43,792 nt of DNA from Peptostreptococcus faecalis (GCF_900240845.1 NZ_OERU01000008.1:1-43792), one strand, 5' to 3'; shown: positions 15,934-26,388, counted from the stretch's first letter. The notes: generated from the sequence alone by a model not told the origin. Numbers and translations: made by a program.

Positions 15934-16419
15934 ATGAAAAAAATATTTAGCATATTGACTTGTTTTGTATTATTAATGACATTGTCAGGGTGTAATGAGG
16001 CGAGTGATGTAAAAGTAGAAAATCGTACAGATATAAATTTTATCGAAAGCGTACAAAACGGATTGACTGCAAGATGGACAATATTAGATGGAGAAGAATA
16101 TAAGAAGGCAGAGCAAAATGACGATGGAGCTAAAATAGCCGAACTATTTGCGGAATCGATAAGAGTTGAACTATCTCAAGTAAAGGAGTATTCAAATGCA
16201 AATTTTAAAGATGATAATCTAAAAAAAATAGCTAATGAATATATAGAGTCTCTTGAGCTTCAAAAAAAATCTCTAGCTGAGGAAGATCAATCTAAAGCAG
16301 ACGAATTATATAATGAAGGAAGCAATAAAAGAGCAAAAGCAATAATAGAATTAGTAGATAAATATAAAATGAATATACCTCAAAACTATTATGATGGATT
16401 TAAAAAAGAGGTATCTTAA
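15934..16419 (+). CDS. Small lipoprotein, mainly helical
   Basis: 161 residues with an AAGGAG site. The signal peptide ends in the lipobox LSGC (residues 17-20), so it should be anchored to the outer face of the membrane. The mature part is charged and helical (ESVQNGLTARWTILDGEEYKKAEQ...; KKIANEYIESLELQKKSLAEE) and looks coiled-coil-like. No family recognised with confidence. Transcribed alone, with a terminator. Confidence 0.8.
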   Translation: MKKIFSILTCFVLLMTLSGCNEASDVKVENRTDINFIESVQNGLTARWTILDGEEYKKAEQNDDGAKIAELFAESIRVELSQVKEYSNANFKDDNLKKIANEYIESLELQKKSLAEEDQSKADELYNEGSNKRAKAIIELVDKYKMNIPQNYYDGFKKEVS

Positions 16420-16452
16420 GCTCGTTTTATTGAATAAAGTTCAGATTTTTTT

Positions 16453-16482
16453 AAAAGACTCAAAATTATTGAGTCTTTTTTG
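16453..16482 (+). terminator. Terminator of the small lipoprotein gene
   Basis: Perfect stem AAAAGACTCAA / TTGAGTCTTTT with a short loop and T tail. Confidence 0.9.
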
Positions 16483-16638
16483 TTTGTTTTTTTAAATCAT
16501 GAGGTATAAAGGTAATATACATAAAATTCTAAAAATAAAGAATTGGAATTGAATGAATTTTTAATGAAATATGGTATAATATATTCATAGCGATAGGGCT
16601 TTGAATGTTCGTATAAAATTTTTTAGGAGGATGATATT

Positions 16639-17868
16639 ATGAAATTTGAAAGTTTAAAGAAGAATGATCCAGAAATACATGCAATATTAGAAAAGGAATA
16701 CAATAGACAGCAGAGAAACATTGAGTTAATTGCATCTGAAAATGTTGTTTCACAAGCTGTTATGGAAACAATGGGTAGTTATTTTACTAATAAATATGCA
16801 GAAGGATATCCAGGAAAGAGATATTATGGTGGGTGTGAATTTGTAGATGAGATGGAAAATACTGCAATAGAAAGAGTTAAAAAGATTTTTGGAGCAGAAC
16901 ATGCAAATGTTCAGCCTCATTCAGGATCTCAAGCAAATCAAGCCGTATATTTTGCATTTTTAAATTATGGAGATAAAGTATTAGGTATGGATTTATCACA
17001 GGGTGGACATCTTACACACGGATCTCCAGTAAATATATCAGGAGTTAATTACAATTTCTTGGCGTATGGAGTAGATAAGGAAACTGAAACAATAGACTAT
17101 GATAAATTGAGAGAAATTGCTTTAGCTGAAAAACCTAAAATGATAGTAGCAGGTGCAAGTGCTTATTCTAGAGAAATTGATTTTAAAAGAATATCTGAAA
17201 TTGCAAAAGAAATAGACGCTTATTTTATGGTAGATATGGCTCATATCGCAGGATTGGTAGCAGCTGGGCTTCATAATAATCCTTGTCCTTATGCTGACTT
17301 TGTTACTAGTACAACTCATAAGACACTTAGAGGTCCAAGAGGTGGTTTGATTTTATGCAAAAAAGAGCATGCTGCTAAGATTGATAAAGCCATTTTCCCT
17401 GGAATACAAGGAGGTCCTTTAGAACATATAATTGCATCAAAAGCAGTTTGTTTTAAGGAAGCTCTACAAGATGACTTTAAAGAATATCAAAAGCAAGTTG
17501 TAAAAAATGCAGCTGTTTTGGCAGATGAATTGAAAAAGAGAGGTTTTGACTTAGTTTCAGGTGGAACAGATAACCACTTGATATTAGTGAACCTTGTATC
17601 AAAAAATATATCAGGAAAAGACGCAGAAACACTATTAGATGAAGCTTATATAACTGTAAATAAGAACTCTATACCTTTTGACACTGCAAGCTTTGTACAG
17701 ACAAGCGGAATAAGAATCGGTACTCCAGCTATTACAACAAGAGGTATGAAAGAAGAAGAAATGGTGAAAATTGCAGAGGCAATGGACTTAGTTATAACTG
17801 ATAAAAATATTGATAAGGCTCGTGAAATTGTGTTAGATTTAACAGAAAGATTTCCACTAGCATATTAA
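16639..17868 (+). CDS. glyA: Serine hydroxymethyltransferase
   Basis: A 409-residue protein, the usual family length, behind an AGGAGGA site. It makes glycine and 5,10-methylene-tetrahydrofolate from serine, using PLP. Visible motifs: '[12 protein letters not shown]' at the start, '[20 protein letters not shown]', '[14 protein letters not shown]', and '[15 protein letters not shown]' with the PLP-binding lysine. All expected regions are there with no gap. The gene stands alone; a TGGTATAAT extended -10 at about 16570-16578 probably drives it. Terminator downstream. Confidence 0.97.
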   Translation: MKFESLKKNDPEIHAILEKEYNRQQRNIELIASENVVSQAVMETMGSYFTNKYAEGYPGKRYYGGCEFVDEMENTAIERVKKIFGAEHANVQPHSGSQANQAVYFAFLNYGDKVLGMDLSQGGHLTHGSPVNISGVNYNFLAYGVDKETETIDYDKLREIALAEKPKMIVAGASAYSREIDFKRISEIAKEIDAYFMVDMAHIAGLVAAGLHNNPCPYADFVTSTTHKTLRGPRGGLILCKKEHAAKIDKAIFPGIQGGPLEHIIASKAVCFKEALQDDFKEYQKQVVKNAAVLADELKKRGFDLVSGGTDNHLILVNLVSKNISGKDAETLLDEAYITVNKNSIPFDTASFVQTSGIRIGTPAITTRGMKEEEMVKIAEAMDLVITDKNIDKAREIVLDLTERFPLAY

Positions 17869-17917
17869 TATCCAAATAAGGAGAATTCTATTATTTTGAA
17901 ATAAATAAATATTTAAA

Positions 17918-17982
17918 TAAAAAATCCTTAAACTGTTTTAACTTGCAGATAATATGTTAAAATTAGATTAAGGGTTTTTTGT
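17918..17982 (+). terminator. Terminator of glyA with nested stem
   Basis: An outer stem AAAAATCCTTAA / TTAAGGGTTTTT (one G-U pair) encloses an inner TTTTAAC / GTTAAAA stem; a long T run follows. Confidence 0.8.
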
Positions 17983-18066
17983 TTTGATTGGCATTTAGCA
18001 ATAGCACTTATATATTAAAATATTCTAAGAGTTGTGTTAGCACAAATAAAGAAAGGTAGTGATCAA

Positions 18067-19071
18067 ATGGTAACTGAATTGTATAAAAATGTGTATAGTT
18101 TTCCTGTTGTTCTCCCAGATAGCCCTTTAAAAGCAATAAATATCTATGTTATCAAAGACAAAGAAAAAGCTTTGGTTCTTGATACAGGATATAATATGGA
18201 AGAATCAAAAGAATCAATGATTCAAGGCTTGAAAGAGTTAGGCCTTAAAGTAGAAGATACTTCTCTTTTTTTAACTCATCTTCATTCCGATCATACAGGT
18301 CTTGCTGCAATGTTTGCAGATGCAGGATGTGATGTATATGCAAGTAAGCTTGATGGAGAGAGTGTAAACAATATGGCTAAGGGGAAATACTGGAATTTAA
18401 TGGGCGAATTGTTACAGTTATTTGGAATATCTGAAGACGAGATAAACGTTACAGATAATCCAGGATACCTATATAGATTGTCTCACGCTATTGATATAAA
18501 ATACGTAGAGCCAGGTGATATAATAAAGACTGGTGATTATGAGTTTGAAGTTGCAGATTTAAAAGGTCATACTCCAGGACATATAGGGTTAATTGAAAAA
18601 AACCATAAACTACTGTTTTGTGGAGATACAATATTAAATAGAATCACACCGAATATTACTTTTTGGGGATTTGAATATGGAGATATATTAGGTACGTATA
18701 TTAGTACTTTGCTGAGACTACGTGGAGAAGATATAGAACATTGTTTTTCAACACATAGATCTATGATAACTGATTATAGGAAAAGAATTGATGAATTAGT
18801 GGCACATCATATTGATAGATTACAAGAGATATTGGATGCTATGGAAGAAGGCGAAGAGTACGTAATTAGAGAAATTTCACCTAGAATTTCTTGGAGAATT
18901 AAGGCTGATTCTTGGGATGATTTCCCTGCTGCCCAGAAGTTTTTTGCATCAGGAGAAACTATGTCACACGTAGAACATTTAGTATTTACTGGAAATGTAA
19001 AAAGAGAAAACAGAAATGGAACTCTATATTTCAAAAAGGTAAATCCGAAGTATGAAAAAGAATGGTTTTAA
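18067..19071 (+). CDS. Metallo-beta-lactamase-fold hydrolase
   Basis: 334 residues from the ATG at 18067, which has an AAAGG site ten bases before it; a GTG at 18034 is possible but less supported. The metal-binding motif 'THLHSDHTG' gives H71-x-H73-x-D75-H76, followed by H168/H172 in 'LKGHTPGH', D187 in 'FCGDTIL' and a histidine in 'FSTHR'. These are the ligands of a two-metal MBL-fold hydrolase. The C-terminal 130 residues are a helical extra domain. Substrate unknown; such proteins cut lactones, thioesters or phosphodiesters. Single-gene unit. Confidence 0.9.
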   Translation: MVTELYKNVYSFPVVLPDSPLKAINIYVIKDKEKALVLDTGYNMEESKESMIQGLKELGLKVEDTSLFLTHLHSDHTGLAAMFADAGCDVYASKLDGESVNNMAKGKYWNLMGELLQLFGISEDEINVTDNPGYLYRLSHAIDIKYVEPGDIIKTGDYEFEVADLKGHTPGHIGLIEKNHKLLFCGDTILNRITPNITFWGFEYGDILGTYISTLLRLRGEDIEHCFSTHRSMITDYRKRIDELVAHHIDRLQEILDAMEEGEEYVIREISPRISWRIKADSWDDFPAAQKFFASGETMSHVEHLVFTGNVKRENRNGTLYFKKVNPKYEKEWF

Positions 19072-19149
19072 TATAAAAAATAGATAAAAGTAATATAAAT
19101 AAACAGAAGTAAATTTAAATAAAAAATGTATATATAGTATATAAATGCA

Positions 19150-19185
19150 AATAGAGAGCTGTTAAAATAACAGCTCTCTATTCTT
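19150..19185. terminator. Convergent terminator hairpin between the MBL gene and the threonine operon
   Basis: A perfect 14-base stem AATAGAGAGCTGTT / AACAGCTCTCTATT with a 5-base loop. The T tails on both sides are weak (TCTTTG on the plus strand), but the stem is strong and lies between two 3' ends. Confidence 0.75.
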
Positions 19186-19233
19186 TGATTAAATAATATT
19201 GATAAAAGCATCCTAATTATAATAAATAATTTA

Positions 19234-20451
19234 TTAGAATGATGTTAACTTGAATTCGCTAGCTAAAGTTTTTACAGCATCTCCACAGTCAGAAGATTTT
19301 ACAACTACCGAAATAGTGATTTCTGATGTACCAATCATATCTATATTTACTCCAGCTTTAGCCAAAGCTCCAAACATACGCGCAGCTATATTAGAATGTG
19401 TAGTCATTCCAGAACCAACTATGCTGACCTTTGCTAAACTCTCATCTACAAGAACTCTTTCAGCACCGATTTCATCAGATACTTTTTGAAGAATTTTTCT
19501 AGCTTCTTCAGCATCTTCCAGTGAGCATGTGAATGCTATATCGTTTTTATTACCAATTTGTGCACTTTGCACTATCATATGTATATTAATATCTGCGTTT
19601 GCTAGTTCAGTAAATATTAAAGAAGCAATACCAGGTGTATCAGGTACACCGAATACAACCACCTTAGCTACATTAAAATCATGGGCAATTCCAGTTATTA
19701 GACCTTCTCTCTCCACAGAAGATACCTCCTTTACAACAGTTCCTATATTATGGTTAAAACTAGATCTTACGTGTATTGTGACGCCATGTGTTTTTGCTAC
19801 GGTCACCGAACGAGGGTGTAATACCTTCGCTCCTAAAATTGACAATTCAGCCATTTCATCATAAGATACAATCTTTAATTTTTTTGCGTTTGGTACAATT
19901 CTTGGGTCACATGCATAAATTCCATCTACATCTGTAAATATTTCGCACAGGTTTGCTTTAAGTGCAGCAGCTATTGAAACTGCAGATGTATCGGAACCAC
20001 CTCTACCAAGTGTTGCTATGTCATGATTTTCAGTTTCTCCCTGGAATCCAGCGACTATTATTATATTATCATTTTCTAATTCATTTAGAAGTCTATGAGA
20101 AACTATTTTTATAATTTTAGCTTTGTTGTAGCTAGAGTCAGTAATAATTCCGGCTTGAGGTCCGGTCAATGATACTACGTTTTCTCCTAACTTGTGTATT
20201 GCCATTGCTAGAAGAGACATAGATATCTGTTCACCAGTGGATAGCAGTCTATCCATTTCACGTTTTGGAGGTGAAGATGTAATTTTTTCTGCCATAGAAA
20301 TAAGGTAATCTGTAGTTTTTCCCATAGCGGATACTATTGCAACTATTTGATTTCCATCTCTTTTTGCATCGACTATTCTTTTTGCAACTCTCATTATTTT
20401 TTCATCATCAGCTAGAGAGCTACCTCCATACTTTTGAACAATTATACTCAT
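19234..20451 (-). CDS. lysC: Aspartate kinase, threonine-operon copy
   Basis: A 405-residue monofunctional aspartokinase. The ATP site is 'VQKYGGSSLADDEKI' at the start, 'LGRGGSDTSAVSIAAAL' and 'DVDGIYACDPRIVPNAKKL' are the substrate-binding motifs, and the last 150 residues carry two ACT domains for feedback control ('VFGVPDTPGIASLIF', 'SIVGSGMTTHSNIAARMFGAL'). It phosphorylates aspartate, the first step to threonine, lysine and methionine. It starts two bases after thrB ends and closes the hom-thrC-thrB-aspartokinase operon. A second aspartokinase lies at 31044-32249. lysC is the name by family; which paralogue this is is not settled. Confidence 0.95.
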   Translation of the reverse strand: MSIIVQKYGGSSLADDEKIMRVAKRIVDAKRDGNQIVAIVSAMGKTTDYLISMAEKITSSPPKREMDRLLSTGEQISMSLLAMAIHKLGENVVSLTGPQAGIITDSSYNKAKIIKIVSHRLLNELENDNIIIVAGFQGETENHDIATLGRGGSDTSAVSIAAALKANLCEIFTDVDGIYACDPRIVPNAKKLKIVSYDEMAELSILGAKVLHPRSVTVAKTHGVTIHVRSSFNHNIGTVVKEVSSVEREGLITGIAHDFNVAKVVVFGVPDTPGIASLIFTELANADINIHMIVQSAQIGNKNDIAFTCSLEDAEEARKILQKVSDEIGAERVLVDESLAKVSIVGSGMTTHSNIAARMFGALAKAGVNIDMIGTSEITISVVVKSSDCGDAVKTLASEFKLTSF

Positions 20452-20453
20452 TT

Positions 20454-21356
20454 TTAGTCACCTCTCTCATATATTGGACCATTTACACAAGGCTCTAGAA
20501 CAGATGCAACACCAGCTATATTTGATTTATTAGCTAGATTTTGCATTGCCTCGCATACCATATTGCTTTCGCTTTCAGAGCAATATGCAATAATAGTAGA
20601 ACCAGAACCGCTTAGAGAAAATGCAAAAGCTCCGGCATCTAGAGCAGCTTTTTTAAATTCGTCAAATTTCTTAATTAATACCTTTCTATAAGGTTCATGT
20701 ATTCTATCATCCATAGTAATACCTATTAATTCTTTATCACCAGTCAAAAATCCCATTATCAGAAGACCTAGATGAGAACTGTTGTGAACAGTATCTTCCA
20801 TTGAAATATATTCAGGTAGTACTTCTCTAGAGTCTTTAGTAGAAACTTCGTACTCAGGTATGAAAACTACACAACGTAAATCCTCAAATGGTTTGATACT
20901 TCTATATATAACTTTTCCATCAGATGTTTTTGTAGATAAAATTAATTCTCCCAAAAGTGCTGGAGCAACGTTATCTGGGTGACCTTCTATTTCAGTTGCT
21001 AAATTTAATAGTTCTTCTTTTCCAAGAGGATTACCTACTAATTCATTTGCTACGATAAGTCCACCAACTATGGCAGAGGCACTAGATCCAAGCCCTCTTG
21101 CCATTGGAATGCCATTGTTTATTTTTAGAGTGTATCCTGTTGGATATTTTCCCACATAATCAAATAATTTATTCATAGAGTTTACAACCAAGTTGTTTTC
21201 TACATTCAATTTTTCTTTCTCAATACCTTCAATTTGAATATCTATATTATCGTTTAGTTCGCATTCATAAGTTGAATATTTTGTAAGAGCCATGCCCAAT
21301 GAGTCAAATCCTGGACCAAGGTTGGCAGTAGTGGCTGGTACTAAAACTTTAAACAT
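20454..21356 (-). CDS. thrB: Homoserine kinase
   Basis: A 300-residue GHMP-family kinase. 'VPATTANLGPGFDSLGMAL' at the N-terminus and 'PMARGLGSSASAIVGGL' (ATP loop) are diagnostic for homoserine kinase, as is 'FAFSLSGSGSTIIAY' near the end. It makes O-phosphohomoserine for ThrC. An AGGAAGT site lies before the ATG; the gap to thrC is ten bases and to the next aspartokinase two, so all are read together. Confidence 0.95.
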   Translation of the reverse strand: MFKVLVPATTANLGPGFDSLGMALTKYSTYECELNDNIDIQIEGIEKEKLNVENNLVVNSMNKLFDYVGKYPTGYTLKINNGIPMARGLGSSASAIVGGLIVANELVGNPLGKEELLNLATEIEGHPDNVAPALLGELILSTKTSDGKVIYRSIKPFEDLRCVVFIPEYEVSTKDSREVLPEYISMEDTVHNSSHLGLLIMGFLTGDKELIGITMDDRIHEPYRKVLIKKFDEFKKAALDAGAFAFSLSGSGSTIIAYCSESESNMVCEAMQNLANKSNIAGVASVLEPCVNGPIYERGD

Positions 21357-21366
21357 ATATGACTTC

Positions 21367-22416
21367 CTACCCTTCTATTATTTTTAGAACATCTTCAAGA
21401 GTTCCAGGTATAGTCTTTGGTTTTTTAGATAATTCTAGACAAGTTCCTGGATCTTTTAAACCATTTCCTGTCAGAATAGATACTACGGTAGATCCTTTTT
21501 TTATTTCTCCATTTGCTACAGATTTTATAATTCCTGCTAATGATGCTGCAGAAGCTGGTTCTGCAAAAATACCTTCTTGGTTTGATAAAATTTGATATGC
21601 TTTTAAAATTTCTTCATCTGTAACAGCTTGTATTGATCCCCCTGATTCATCTCTAGCATTTAATGCTGAGTTCCAAGATGCGGGATTTCCAATTCTTATA
21701 GCTGTTGCTATAGTTTCAGGATTTTCAAAAATTTTATTTTCAACAATTGGAGAAGCCCCTTTTGCTTGGTATCCTTTCATTATTGGCAGTTTAGTGATTA
21801 AATTATTATCTTTGTATTCTTTAAATCCTTTCCAATAAGCAGTTATATTACCAGCGTTTCCAACAGGGATAGATAGATAATCTGGTGCATCACCAAGAGC
21901 ATCAGATATTTCAAAAGCACTTGTTTTTTGGCCTTCTATTCTATAAGGATTTAGTGAATTCACTAAAGTAATAGGGTGAGTGCTTGTAATGTCTTTTACT
22001 AAATTCAAAGCATCATCAAAATTTCCTTTTATTGCAACTACTTCCGCACCATATTGAAGAGCTTGAGCCATTTTTCCCATTGCAATTTGACCGTCTGGAA
22101 TAAGAACTATTGTTTTTAATCCATATCTAGCGCCATAAGCTGCGGCAGATGCTGAAGTATTACCAGTACTTGCACACATAATGGTATTTGAACCATCTTC
22201 AATGGCTTTGGCGATTGCCATGACCATGCCTCTATCTTTGAATGAACCAGTAGGGTTTAGACCTTCATATTTGAAATATAAATTTATTCCTAGATCTTTA
22301 CTTAAATTAACACTTTTTATTAAAGGTGTATTTCCCTCGTATAGTGAAACGAGTGGAGTATTTTCATTTATTGGTAAATATTTTTTGTATTCGTTTAATA
22401 GTCCTTGCCAAGCCAT
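21367..22416 (-). CDS. thrC: Threonine synthase
   Basis: A 349-residue PLP enzyme, short threonine synthase type. '[10 protein letters not shown]' (phosphate end) and '[10 protein letters not shown]' with the PLP lysine K60 are clear, followed by '[19 protein letters not shown]' (PLP and substrate contacts) and 'LTGNGLKDP' near the end. It turns O-phosphohomoserine into threonine. It starts one base after hom ends, with a GAGGT site inside the end of hom. Confidence 0.96.
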   Translation of the reverse strand: MAWQGLLNEYKKYLPINENTPLVSLYEGNTPLIKSVNLSKDLGINLYFKYEGLNPTGSFKDRGMVMAIAKAIEDGSNTIMCASTGNTSASAAAYGARYGLKTIVLIPDGQIAMGKMAQALQYGAEVVAIKGNFDDALNLVKDITSTHPITLVNSLNPYRIEGQKTSAFEISDALGDAPDYLSIPVGNAGNITAYWKGFKEYKDNNLITKLPIMKGYQAKGASPIVENKIFENPETIATAIRIGNPASWNSALNARDESGGSIQAVTDEEILKAYQILSNQEGIFAEPASAASLAGIIKSVANGEIKKGSTVVSILTGNGLKDPGTCLELSKKPKTIPGTLEDVLKIIEG

Positions 22417-22417
22417 A

Positions 22418-23716
22418 TTATAAACCTCTTTCTATTCTAATTACTCTTGTAGGTAATGATACATTTGGAAGCATATCGATTTCCTCGACAGCTCTTTCTA
22501 AATTAAGTTCTCTACAAGAGTTTGTAATAATAACAAATTCGTCGTATTGTTTGCCATCTATTTCTTTTTGCCACTGGTTTATAGAATATATTGGTATATT
22601 ATAAAACTCAAGTGACTTAATTATATTTGATACAGAATTATTATCGTGTTCAAATAAAAGTCTCATATAATACGAAAATGAAAGATTTTTTAATGATAAA
22701 ACTTCCTTATTTTCGTAAAAATCATAAGCTAGTTCAGGTTTGTTTTCAAAGAGAATATTCTTAGATACAGATATAATGTCATTCACTACTGATGATCCTG
22801 TAGGAAGAGCTCCAGCTCCTTTTCCATAAAACATTGTCTGCCCAACTTTATCACCAACTACATACACTGCGTTGAATTCGTATAATACGGATGCCAAAGG
22901 ATGCTCTTTTTCAATTAGAGCAGGGTGCACTCTTACCACAATACCTTCATCAAGGTTTTCGGCAACAGCTAATAATTTAATTTTATATCCTAAGCTATCT
23001 GCATATTCAATGTCTTCGAGGGTGATTTTATTTATTCCTGATACGTATACTTGATTTGATGTTACTAGAGAATGAAATCCGATGCTTGCAAGAATGGCAC
23101 ACTTTCTAGCTGCGTCAAGACCTTCAAGGTCTGCAGAAGGGTCTTCTTCTAAAAATCCTAATGCTTTTGCATCTTCGACAATTTCTTCTAGTGATAATTT
23201 TTCGACTTCCATTCTAGTTAGAATGTAATTAGTTGAACCGTTGATAATTCCGCCTATTTTATTGATTTTATTTCCAGATAAGGCGAATTGTAATGATCTT
23301 AAAATGGGAATACCGCCAGCTACGGCAGCGTCATAAAAGAAATGGCAATTGTTTTCTTTGGCTAAATCAGATAATTCTTTTCCGTAGAGGGAAATCAGAT
23401 CTTTATTAGCTGAAACTACATGTTTACCTTTCCGAAATGAAGATTCTATTATGGATCTAGCTTCTTCAATTCCTCCCATTACTTCGACTACAATATCTAT
23501 TTCAGGGTCTTCTATAATGTCGCTTGTTTTATCAGTCAGCATACTTTTATCTATGTCAAAGGAGCGTTTTTTGCCCATATTTTTGACACAAATCTTTTTT
23601 ATGGTTATAGGACAACCAGCTTGTTTTTCAATTATTTCGGAGTTGGTCATAAGTATCTCTATGGTTCCGGAGCCTACCGTACCAAACCCAAATATTCCTA
23701 CTTTTAGTTGTTTCAC
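22418..23716 (-). CDS. hom: Homoserine dehydrogenase
   Basis: 432 residues from the GTG at 23716, chosen because AAAGGAGG sits 8 bases upstream; a TTG at 23722 is too close to that site. The NAD(P)-binding motif is '[14 protein letters not shown]', followed by '[14 protein letters not shown]', 'ANKDLIS' and '[15 protein letters not shown]', all standard for homoserine dehydrogenase. The last 80 residues are an ACT-like domain with '[17 protein letters not shown]', suggesting feedback control by threonine. It is the first gene of the threonine operon. Confidence 0.95.
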   Translation of the reverse strand: MKQLKVGIFGFGTVGSGTIEILMTNSEIIEKQAGCPITIKKICVKNMGKKRSFDIDKSMLTDKTSDIIEDPEIDIVVEVMGGIEEARSIIESSFRKGKHVVSANKDLISLYGKELSDLAKENNCHFFYDAAVAGGIPILRSLQFALSGNKINKIGGIINGSTNYILTRMEVEKLSLEEIVEDAKALGFLEEDPSADLEGLDAARKCAILASIGFHSLVTSNQVYVSGINKITLEDIEYADSLGYKIKLLAVAENLDEGIVVRVHPALIEKEHPLASVLYEFNAVYVVGDKVGQTMFYGKGAGALPTGSSVVNDIISVSKNILFENKPELAYDFYENKEVLSLKNLSFSYYMRLLFEHDNNSVSNIIKSLEFYNIPIYSINQWQKEIDGKQYDEFVIITNSCRELNLERAVEEIDMLPNVSLPTRVIRIERGL

Positions 23717-23806
23717 TTGCAAATCCTCCTTTGTCTAGATATAATTTTGACTGAAAAGTTTTAAATTAGTATTATTTTCAGACATTTGAAACTTTATTTA
23801 AGGGAT

Positions 23807-23835
23807 ATTGTAACATTAAACTGATGAGGTTACAA
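23807..23835 (-). promoter_or_regulatory. Sigma-A promoter of the threonine operon
   Basis: On the minus strand: TTGTAA (23830-23835), a 17-base spacer, TACAAT (23807-23812), about 90 bases before the hom start. No T-box or attenuator was recognised in the short leader. Confidence 0.7.
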
Positions 23836-23875
23836 TAGGAAAATTTTAAAAAAAAGTTTTTCTTATAAATTAAAC

Positions 23876-23935
23876 AAAAAAGGATAAGCAAATTTAAATT
23901 CTAAGAATTTATTGAAACTTTGTATGCTTAGACCT
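23876..23935 (-). terminator. Probable terminator of the lysine operon
   Basis: On the minus strand, just after the lysA stop, TAAGCA pairs with TGCTTA around an inner AAATTC/GAATTT hairpin, followed by TATCCTTTTTTG. The stem is long and imperfect. Confidence 0.5.
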
Positions 23936-25223
23936 GATTTTTAATTAAGTCTTCAAGAGATTCTCTTTTTATAGCTAGTTTTGAATCATTATTTTTCACA
24001 AAAACAACAGCAGGTTTTCTCATTTGATTGTAGTTAGATGCCATCGAATAGTGATAAGCTCCAGTGCAACCTACGACTGCTATATCATCGATTTTACATT
24101 CTGGAAGTTTGACATCATAGGCTATAATGTCACCAGATTCGCAGCATTTTCCAGCAATAGTTACTAATTTATTAGGTGTATCATTCATTCTATTTGCAAG
24201 AGATACTTCATATTTTGCACCATAGAGAGCTGTTCGCAAATGATCGCTCATTCCACCATCCACTGATACATAAGTACGAACTTCAGGAATCTCTTTTATA
24301 GTTCCAATTTTATAAAGTGTATATCCTGCTTCTCCGACTATCGATCTACCTGGTTCTAGCCACAGCTGAGGGATAGATAGATTTTGATGTTTAGCAGCTT
24401 CTTTTAAAGATTTTACAATTTCGTTTACTGCATTTTCTATAGGGTAGGATAGATCTTCTTCAGTGTATCTGATTCCAAAACCTCCCCCTATATTTATTAC
24501 TTTTACAGTGAATGAAAGTTCTTTTTGAAGTTTTTTCAACCATACAAAAGTCTTTTTTATAGCCTCATTATATCCATCTGTACCAAAAATTTGAGAACCT
24601 ATGTGGAAGTGAATTCCAATAAGATTTAAATTTGGTGAAGAAAGTATTTCCTTAATTGCATCATATGCTTGTGAGTTATCTATACTTAGCCCAAACTTTG
24701 AGTCTGTGTTACCTGTAGTTATAAATTTATGAGTATGAGCCTCAACGCCTGGAGTAATCCTAAGTAGACAGTTTGGAGTTTTGTTCACTTCACCAGCTAT
24801 TTTATTCAGTCTTTCTATTTCAGAAAAGCTGTCTATTACAAAGCATCCGACATCGCTTAAAAGAGCGTAGTGGATTTCTTCATCAGTTTTATTATTTCCA
24901 TGAAAGTGAATTTTTTCACTTGGAAAATCGGCAGAAAGAGCGTTAAAAAGTTCTCCACTTGAAACTACATCCAGCCCCATATTTTCTTGCTGCATTATTC
25001 TAACGAGTTCTTTGCATATGAATGCTTTGCACGCATATGATACATGGTAATCTAGGCCGGATGAACTCAAAATTTCATGGAATCTTTTGCACTGATTTCT
25101 AATAAGTTCTTCGTCATAAACGAAAAGAGGAGTATTGTATTTTTCGACAAGATCTAGCGTGTCGACACCACCGATTTCAAGGTGATTTTTTGTGTTTATT
25201 TTTGCTGTTCCGTGTAGTTGCAT
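23928..25223 (-). CDS. lysA: Diaminopimelate decarboxylase
   Basis: 431 residues from the ATG at 25223, which has an AAAGGA site 8 bases upstream; a further in-frame ATG lies 30 bases earlier without a site. The PLP lysine is in 'VSYACKAFICKEL' (K66), with 'HGNNKTDEEI', 'HFHIGSQI', 'GGGFGIRY' and 'GKCCESGDI' (active-site cysteine) as expected. It removes CO2 from meso-diaminopimelate to give lysine, the last step of the pathway, and is the last gene of the operon. It is separated from alr by 87 bases, more than other gaps in this operon. Confidence 0.96.
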   Translation of the reverse strand: MQLHGTAKINTKNHLEIGGVDTLDLVEKYNTPLFVYDEELIRNQCKRFHEILSSSGLDYHVSYACKAFICKELVRIMQQENMGLDVVSSGELFNALSADFPSEKIHFHGNNKTDEEIHYALLSDVGCFVIDSFSEIERLNKIAGEVNKTPNCLLRITPGVEAHTHKFITTGNTDSKFGLSIDNSQAYDAIKEILSSPNLNLIGIHFHIGSQIFGTDGYNEAIKKTFVWLKKLQKELSFTVKVINIGGGFGIRYTEEDLSYPIENAVNEIVKSLKEAAKHQNLSIPQLWLEPGRSIVGEAGYTLYKIGTIKEIPEVRTYVSVDGGMSDHLRTALYGAKYEVSLANRMNDTPNKLVTIAGKCCESGDIIAYDVKLPECKIDDIAVVGCTGAYHYSMASNYNQMRKPAVVFVKNNDSKLAIKRESLEDLIKNQV

Positions 25224-25231
25224 AATATAAT

Positions 25232-25320
25232 CCTTTCTGTAGTAAGTAATCATTTTATGATTATAGTTCCTTTTATTTTATGAGTAAGTAACTATTTTTA
25301 TGATTTATGATTATAGTTCG
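25232..25320 (-). repeat. Tandem duplication between alr and lysA
   Basis: The 16-base word TTTATGATTATAGTTC occurs at 25254-25269 and 25304-25319, and the nearby word rich in TTACTTACT is also doubled. On the minus strand this looks like a duplicated unit of about 50 bases that includes the last codons of alr. Confidence 0.6.
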
Positions 25321-26387
25321 TTTTTATAAGTGATATTTAAGGTATTGTGATTTAGTGCTGATATCTGCTCAGAATTAGCACCGATTCCCTTAAATGTAAA
25401 TTCGTGAATAGGTATTGAGCTAGAGTACAAATATACAGTATCATCAAGCATTACATTGTTGTCGATTTCAACAACTAAGTGACTCATCATGAAAGATACA
25501 ATTTTATATCTTTTTTTATTTATTTCTACATCATTTCCAATCGATCTAGATCTTAATATACCGTCTCCATATCCGATATTTATTACGGCCACGCTTACGG
25601 AGCTATCTGCAATAAAAGAGGAACAATAGCCTATGGATTCTCCTTTTTCTAGATGTATAATAGATACTACATGAGCGCTTAAAGTAATGCTATGAAGTAT
25701 GTTTTTCACTGGACAAGAACTATATGGCAAGCAACCGTATAAAATAATTCCGGGCCTAATGTGTGTATCTCCTTCAAATTTGCCATCTCTCATAAAAGAT
25801 GCGCTGTTTTGAGAATGTATATATTCAAATTGGTGTAAGGTTTTTGATTTTTCTCTAATGCTTATCCAATTATTTTTTTCGATTTCATATGTGTTATTTT
25901 TATCAAAAGTATCAGCGTATGAAAAGTGTGTCCAAAGCCCAGAAATATTTATTTTTTTCTGCTTTGCAAATTTCAGTGCTTGACATAATTCTTCTTCGTT
26001 TCTACATCCAGATCTACGCATCAAACCAGCCCATTCTAGATGCCATTTTATACTGTGCATATTTTCAAAATGGTTTTTAATAAAATTAAAAGATGGGAGA
26101 GTACAACTAATGTCATACTCTCTCAGTGTATCAAATTCAGTTGTAGGATTTAACAACAGAACTTCGACATCTGAATATAATTTTTTAATGGATATACAAT
26201 CTTGCAATGATGTTGTTGCAAATACTCTTACACCTGCCTTATAAAAGGTATTCACAGCAATGGATAATCCAAAGTTGTAGGCGTTATTTTTTACTACAGC
26301 TATTAGGCTGTTATTCGCGTTATCAAGCACATATTTTGTATTTTTATAAACAGATTTTAAGTCGAATTCTAAAGTTGCATTTTCCAT
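25311..26387 (-). CDS. alr: Alanine racemase-like PLP enzyme of the lysine operon
   Basis: A 358-residue fold-type III PLP enzyme. The lysine that holds PLP is in 'AVVKNNAYNFG' (K33), a catalytic tyrosine fits in 'GESIGYCSSF' (Y254), and 'SQNSASFM', 'HIRPGIILYG' and 'NIGYGDGI' match the family. It is more diverged than housekeeping Alr: the usual 'MDQ' motif reads 'MMSH' (300-303). The same gene order, with alr between the M20 deacetylase and lysA, is known from Staphylococcus aureus (alr2). It starts one base after the M20 gene ends. The substrate might not be alanine; a second alr elsewhere would support that. Confidence 0.85.
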   Translation of the reverse strand: MENATLEFDLKSVYKNTKYVLDNANNSLIAVVKNNAYNFGLSIAVNTFYKAGVRVFATTSLQDCISIKKLYSDVEVLLLNPTTEFDTLREYDISCTLPSFNFIKNHFENMHSIKWHLEWAGLMRRSGCRNEEELCQALKFAKQKKINISGLWTHFSYADTFDKNNTYEIEKNNWISIREKSKTLHQFEYIHSQNSASFMRDGKFEGDTHIRPGIILYGCLPYSSCPVKNILHSITLSAHVVSIIHLEKGESIGYCSSFIADSSVSVAVINIGYGDGILRSRSIGNDVEINKKRYKIVSFMMSHLVVEIDNNVMLDDTVYLYSSSIPIHEFTFKGIGANSEQISALNHNTLNITYKNEL

Positions 26388-26388
26388 A

